This document shows, piece by piece, positions 61,041-64,000 of a DNA stretch of 64,000 nucleotides. The translations under genes were made by a program, and so were the position numbers. The stretch's first letter is position 1. Each line of letters starts with the position of its first letter. This DNA comes from Stercorarius parasiticus (Eukaryota; Chordata; Aves; Charadriiformes; Stercorariidae). Location of the stretch: positions 318,450 to 382,449 of the forward strand of contig VWZL01000329.1 of the NCBI GenBank assembly GCA_013396915.1, read 5' to 3'. The notes beneath the pieces are model-generated. The model saw nothing but the letters and a program-made list of their open reading frames with translations, was not told the origin of the DNA and did no database searches.

Positions 61041-61151
61041 TCAGAAGTTTGCTTTGTCTTAAAAGCCCACTGCATCTCCTGAGCCAACCGCGGCGATTTC
61101 TTAATCCTAAACACTGGCACCACGACAGCCTCCACCGAGCGTGATGCCAGT
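61038..61151 (-). other. Candidate minus-strand exon (unassigned, 114 bp, open)
   Basis: On the minus strand, CACTAATGAACCGTCTTTGCAG ends at 61152. It has a branch-point-like CTAAT, a short pyrimidine tract and a CAG acceptor. One base and 37 open codons follow, reading VVVPVFRIKKSPRLAQEMQW and AFKTKQTSE. Two bases then precede a moderate donor, GTAAAC, at 61037-61036. Those two bases match the one-base start of the candidate exon at 60872, so a joined frame of about 92 codons stays open across a 165-bp intron. No family was recognised; choosing these sites by eye carries selection bias. Confidence 0.2.
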
Positions 61152-61159
61152 CTGCAAAG

Positions 61160-64000
61160 ACGGTTCATTAGTGACTATGCAAAAAGGCTCTCTTTATCTG
61201 GGCTGCAATTTGGCCACTTTCCAGTTCACGCAATCTGTCGGAGTTCACGGAAGAGGAGGTCCATGCTGAGAGGGGCTTTGCAGCTTCTGGAGAGCTACAG
61301 CTCCTGAGCTGGAGTGCGTACACAACAGCAAATACTCGGCTCATCCGTTTGGTTGGGGGCCATCTCTACAGGGTAAGGTAGAAAAATAGTTCAACTAACA
61401 TTTTCTTCTAGCAAGATTTAATAATAAAATCATAAGTCTGGTGTTTTCCTTCCAGGTATGACAACTTAGGTGGCAAAGTAGATTTGTTAGATTTACAATA
61501 TGAGAATTACTCTCAGAGAGGAAAAAAAACCCCGAAACCCAAGCCCGTGTTCACAGACGTACATTAGAAATACTCTAACTCCCTGAGAATTGTGAGTTTT
61601 ATCCCCATTCTATTAGGAAAAATGTCTTTTCATGCAATGCAGAGAGGAAATGGCATATGCCACTGGCTTGTCCATCTGTCTCGCTCTGTTGCAGCAGCAG
61701 AGCTCTCAAACCAGAAAGCCAGCCATTGGTCCTGTCAAAAATTGCAGCATCCACTTTATTCTTTTAAACACAGAAAACGAGACCCACAGAGCAATATGAG
61801 CTGGAGTTATGACCATAACACACAGGTCAGGCATCCCCGAGGGTGCAACGTACAAACCAGCGCACAGTGTCCAAGAAGAAGAGACAGACTCGGTGTTGAC
61901 GCGAACCCTGCAGCAGAGGAGACTCTTCCTCCCATGATGTGGAGTGAACAAGCTGAACTGCACCACCTTGTTATGCATAGAGACACAGCCTTCCCATTAA
62001 AGCCTGTGCCTTGCAAGAACATGGGCGTTTTTAGGACGTTCCTGTGCATCCATGCACCTCGTGTGCTGCCCAGACGGTTTGGGAACCGCAGCTTTCCATC
62101 ACCCCTCTGTGCAGAGTTCCACCATTGGCCTCAACCAGGTGGAATTACCCTTTTCAGGTGGGAAAAGTTTTTTGCATTTTGAATATATAAGCAAAGAGCC
62201 ATGCTAAATAATAGCCTTGCAGCCCTGTGCTCATGCTGGCCTAGTGATCTCTGCAGGAGCCTAGGGCTTCTGGAGATTTAAATGTGTGTGCTCCTGCAGA
62301 GGATACCTTAGGAGCTGGTGCACTGCCTGCTACCGTCCCTCCTCTACCCAACCGCGTCTTTCTTTCCTTAGCTCCTTCAGTTCCTGGCCTGATTGCAGCT
62401 GTCAAATCGTTTCTGCTAAATCCTTTTTCTCCCCGCTTTTGAAGCGGTCTCTTCCATCCACTCTTCCCAGCTGTGCCGAGGCGATAGCAAATGCTCCTGC
62501 TGCGGGGCTTTACTGGTTTGTGTTCTGGAGAGCACCCACAGCCCCGTCACTCATTTTGGCAGTGCTCTCAGGTGATATTTGCAGTTCCCTTTGGATTCCC
62601 TTGGGAAGCACTGGATGACCTGGGTCCAGCGAGACCTGTGTACATTGGAGGTGTCAGCTCATATCCCAGCAGAGGAGAGGGAGAAGGAGCCACACAGCTG
62701 GAAGGTGGCAGAGAGAAGCGGTGCCCCAGGATGGTGCTTGCACGCTGCTGCATTTGAGTGTGCCCCACTATTAATGAAGACACACAATGTTATCTCCTCT
62801 CTCACATTAAGGGCTGCTTTATCCCCGATAAATCACAGAGCAGCCCAAACAGACACGGTTTGGGGCTGGGTTTCACTTTAGATGTGAGTGTACTTTACCC
62901 CTGGCAAGGACTTTAAGAGAAGCAGGTTGTGGAGTCACTTTTAAGGCTTCATGGGTGACAGCTCTGTCACCCCTGTGAGCATCCTGATGGTGCTGTGCAT
63001 ATGGCAGCCGCCCCAATGAGATATGGAGGGAAGGGGGTGGTGTTTGTAGCCCGTGGTGCCTGGTCATTCTGCTTCCTGGGCCATTTACGCTATGGGTTTC
63101 TTGCGAGTTACAAATAAAATGCTGTTGGCACGTTTCAGCATCACCAGGCATACATCTGCTGCTGGAGCCTTCCCGTGCCCCTGAGGAATCCTGCTCTCTC
63201 CGTGGGCACAGCTGCTCGGATTTAGCCCACACAGCACCTACCGCTTCTCCGGTACTCACCTTCTTGTTAAGTGTTTAATAAGTTTCTGTAACTTTTTGTT
63301 AAGCGGCAAGGAAATGTTTTCCAGGGGAAGCTAATTCCAGCACATCCTCCTTGTGTAGGTTTGATGTTATGGAACAGTGAGTCTGTTGAGTTAATTAGCA
63401 TACAGCACTTCACTTACTCAGCTCATTTGCATATTTTGCTCTGAGGGTGAGGGAAACCTCCAGGTGCTGGAAGGATGCTCGAGCGGTCGCGGCCCCAGCC
63501 CCGAGGCAGGTGGGCACGCGCAAGCGTGACAGAGTGCCACTGGCTGCCCCTCGCCATGGGCTTGCTCGTGGCCTGGGGCTACCTGCCTGACACCATTCTC
63601 CAGCCAAATCACGGCAAGTGGGACCTGCAAAAGGCAGTACTAACCTCCTGCCAGAATTTGTGTCCATTCCGTCCGCACCATGTGCCCAAAGCAGGCGCTG
63701 CCCCAAGAAGCGGACCATGCCAGCCCATCGCCCCACTGCCCTGGCCCCCCGTAGCGGGAGGACGAGCAGAGCTGCCCCGCAGCTCCCTCCTAGCGTGTGC
63801 GCACGGAAAGACACACACACACCTCTGGGATCTGGGCATTTTTTCATCTTGGCACGAAATTCTTCCAGAGATGATTATTTGAAAGATGAGTCACCAAATA
63901 CAATAGCAAAGACACATCCTTGACTTACTGGCAGAGAAGAGAGATGTGACCAGCATTAAGTCTCCATACAATGTCTCCATCACACAGTGTCTGGCATTTA
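61160..64000. other. 3' flank without recognised element
   Basis: An AT-rich patch at 61370-61620 contains TTTAATAATAAAATC and an acceptor-like TTTTCCTTCCAG at 61445-61456. The rest is mixed single-copy DNA with short chance frames, an ATTTGCAT octamer at 63425-63432 and a short CA run near 63812-63822. No gene or mobile element was recognised. Confidence 0.4.

Noticed and set aside
1..64000. CRISPR arrays, tRNA or rRNA genes, bacterial-type operons, integrated viral genes
   Set aside because: No regularly spaced repeats, no recognisable tRNA or rRNA sequence, no operon structure and no retroviral gag, pol or env signatures were found. The only reverse-transcriptase-type sequences are from LINEs.

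Overview
This is vertebrate and most probably avian DNA, not bacterial. Two kinds of evidence point to a bird: several CR1 LINE fragments carry the avian-type 3' end with an ATTCTATG-like tail, and one unmistakable vertebrate coding exon is present. The window is low in gene content. It holds single-copy non-coding DNA with alternating AT-rich and GC-rich blocks, scattered old retrotransposon pieces and short simple repeats.

The only gene I can name is HS3ST4, heparan sulfate glucosamine 3-O-sulfotransferase 4, on the + strand. Its second and last coding exon lies at 50640-51276. It has a clear branch point, pyrimidine tract and acceptor, ends in a TAG stop, and encodes the C-terminal 211 residues of the enzyme. 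The exon that encodes the cytoplasmic tail, membrane anchor, stem and 5'-phosphosulfate loop is absent. Bases 1-50639 are therefore read as the 3' part of a very large intron 1. The 3' UTR follows, with polyadenylation signals at 51786, 52464 and 54782.

Layout: 1-50639 is intron 1. It contains a decayed L2-like reverse transcriptase fragment (about 17250-17395, minus strand) and four CR1 pieces (8900-9517 +, 19911-19975 -, 23715-24236 +, 26029-26445 -). It also has simple repeats and AT-rich blocks rich in homeodomain-like and POU-like motifs that look like conserved regulatory DNA. 50640-51276 is the coding exon, and 51277 to about 51810 or beyond is the 3' UTR. From about 52.5 kb to 64 kb is 3' flank with no recognised gene. 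One place in the flank deserves attention: on the minus strand at 61151-60710, two open segments with good splice motifs and compatible phase could be exons of an undescribed transcript.

The many other open frames of 60-240 codons lie mostly in GC-rich DNA, overlap one another on both strands and show no family signature. I treat them as chance. No tRNA, rRNA, CRISPR array or viral gene was seen. The AT-rich block calls rest on base composition and motif density only.
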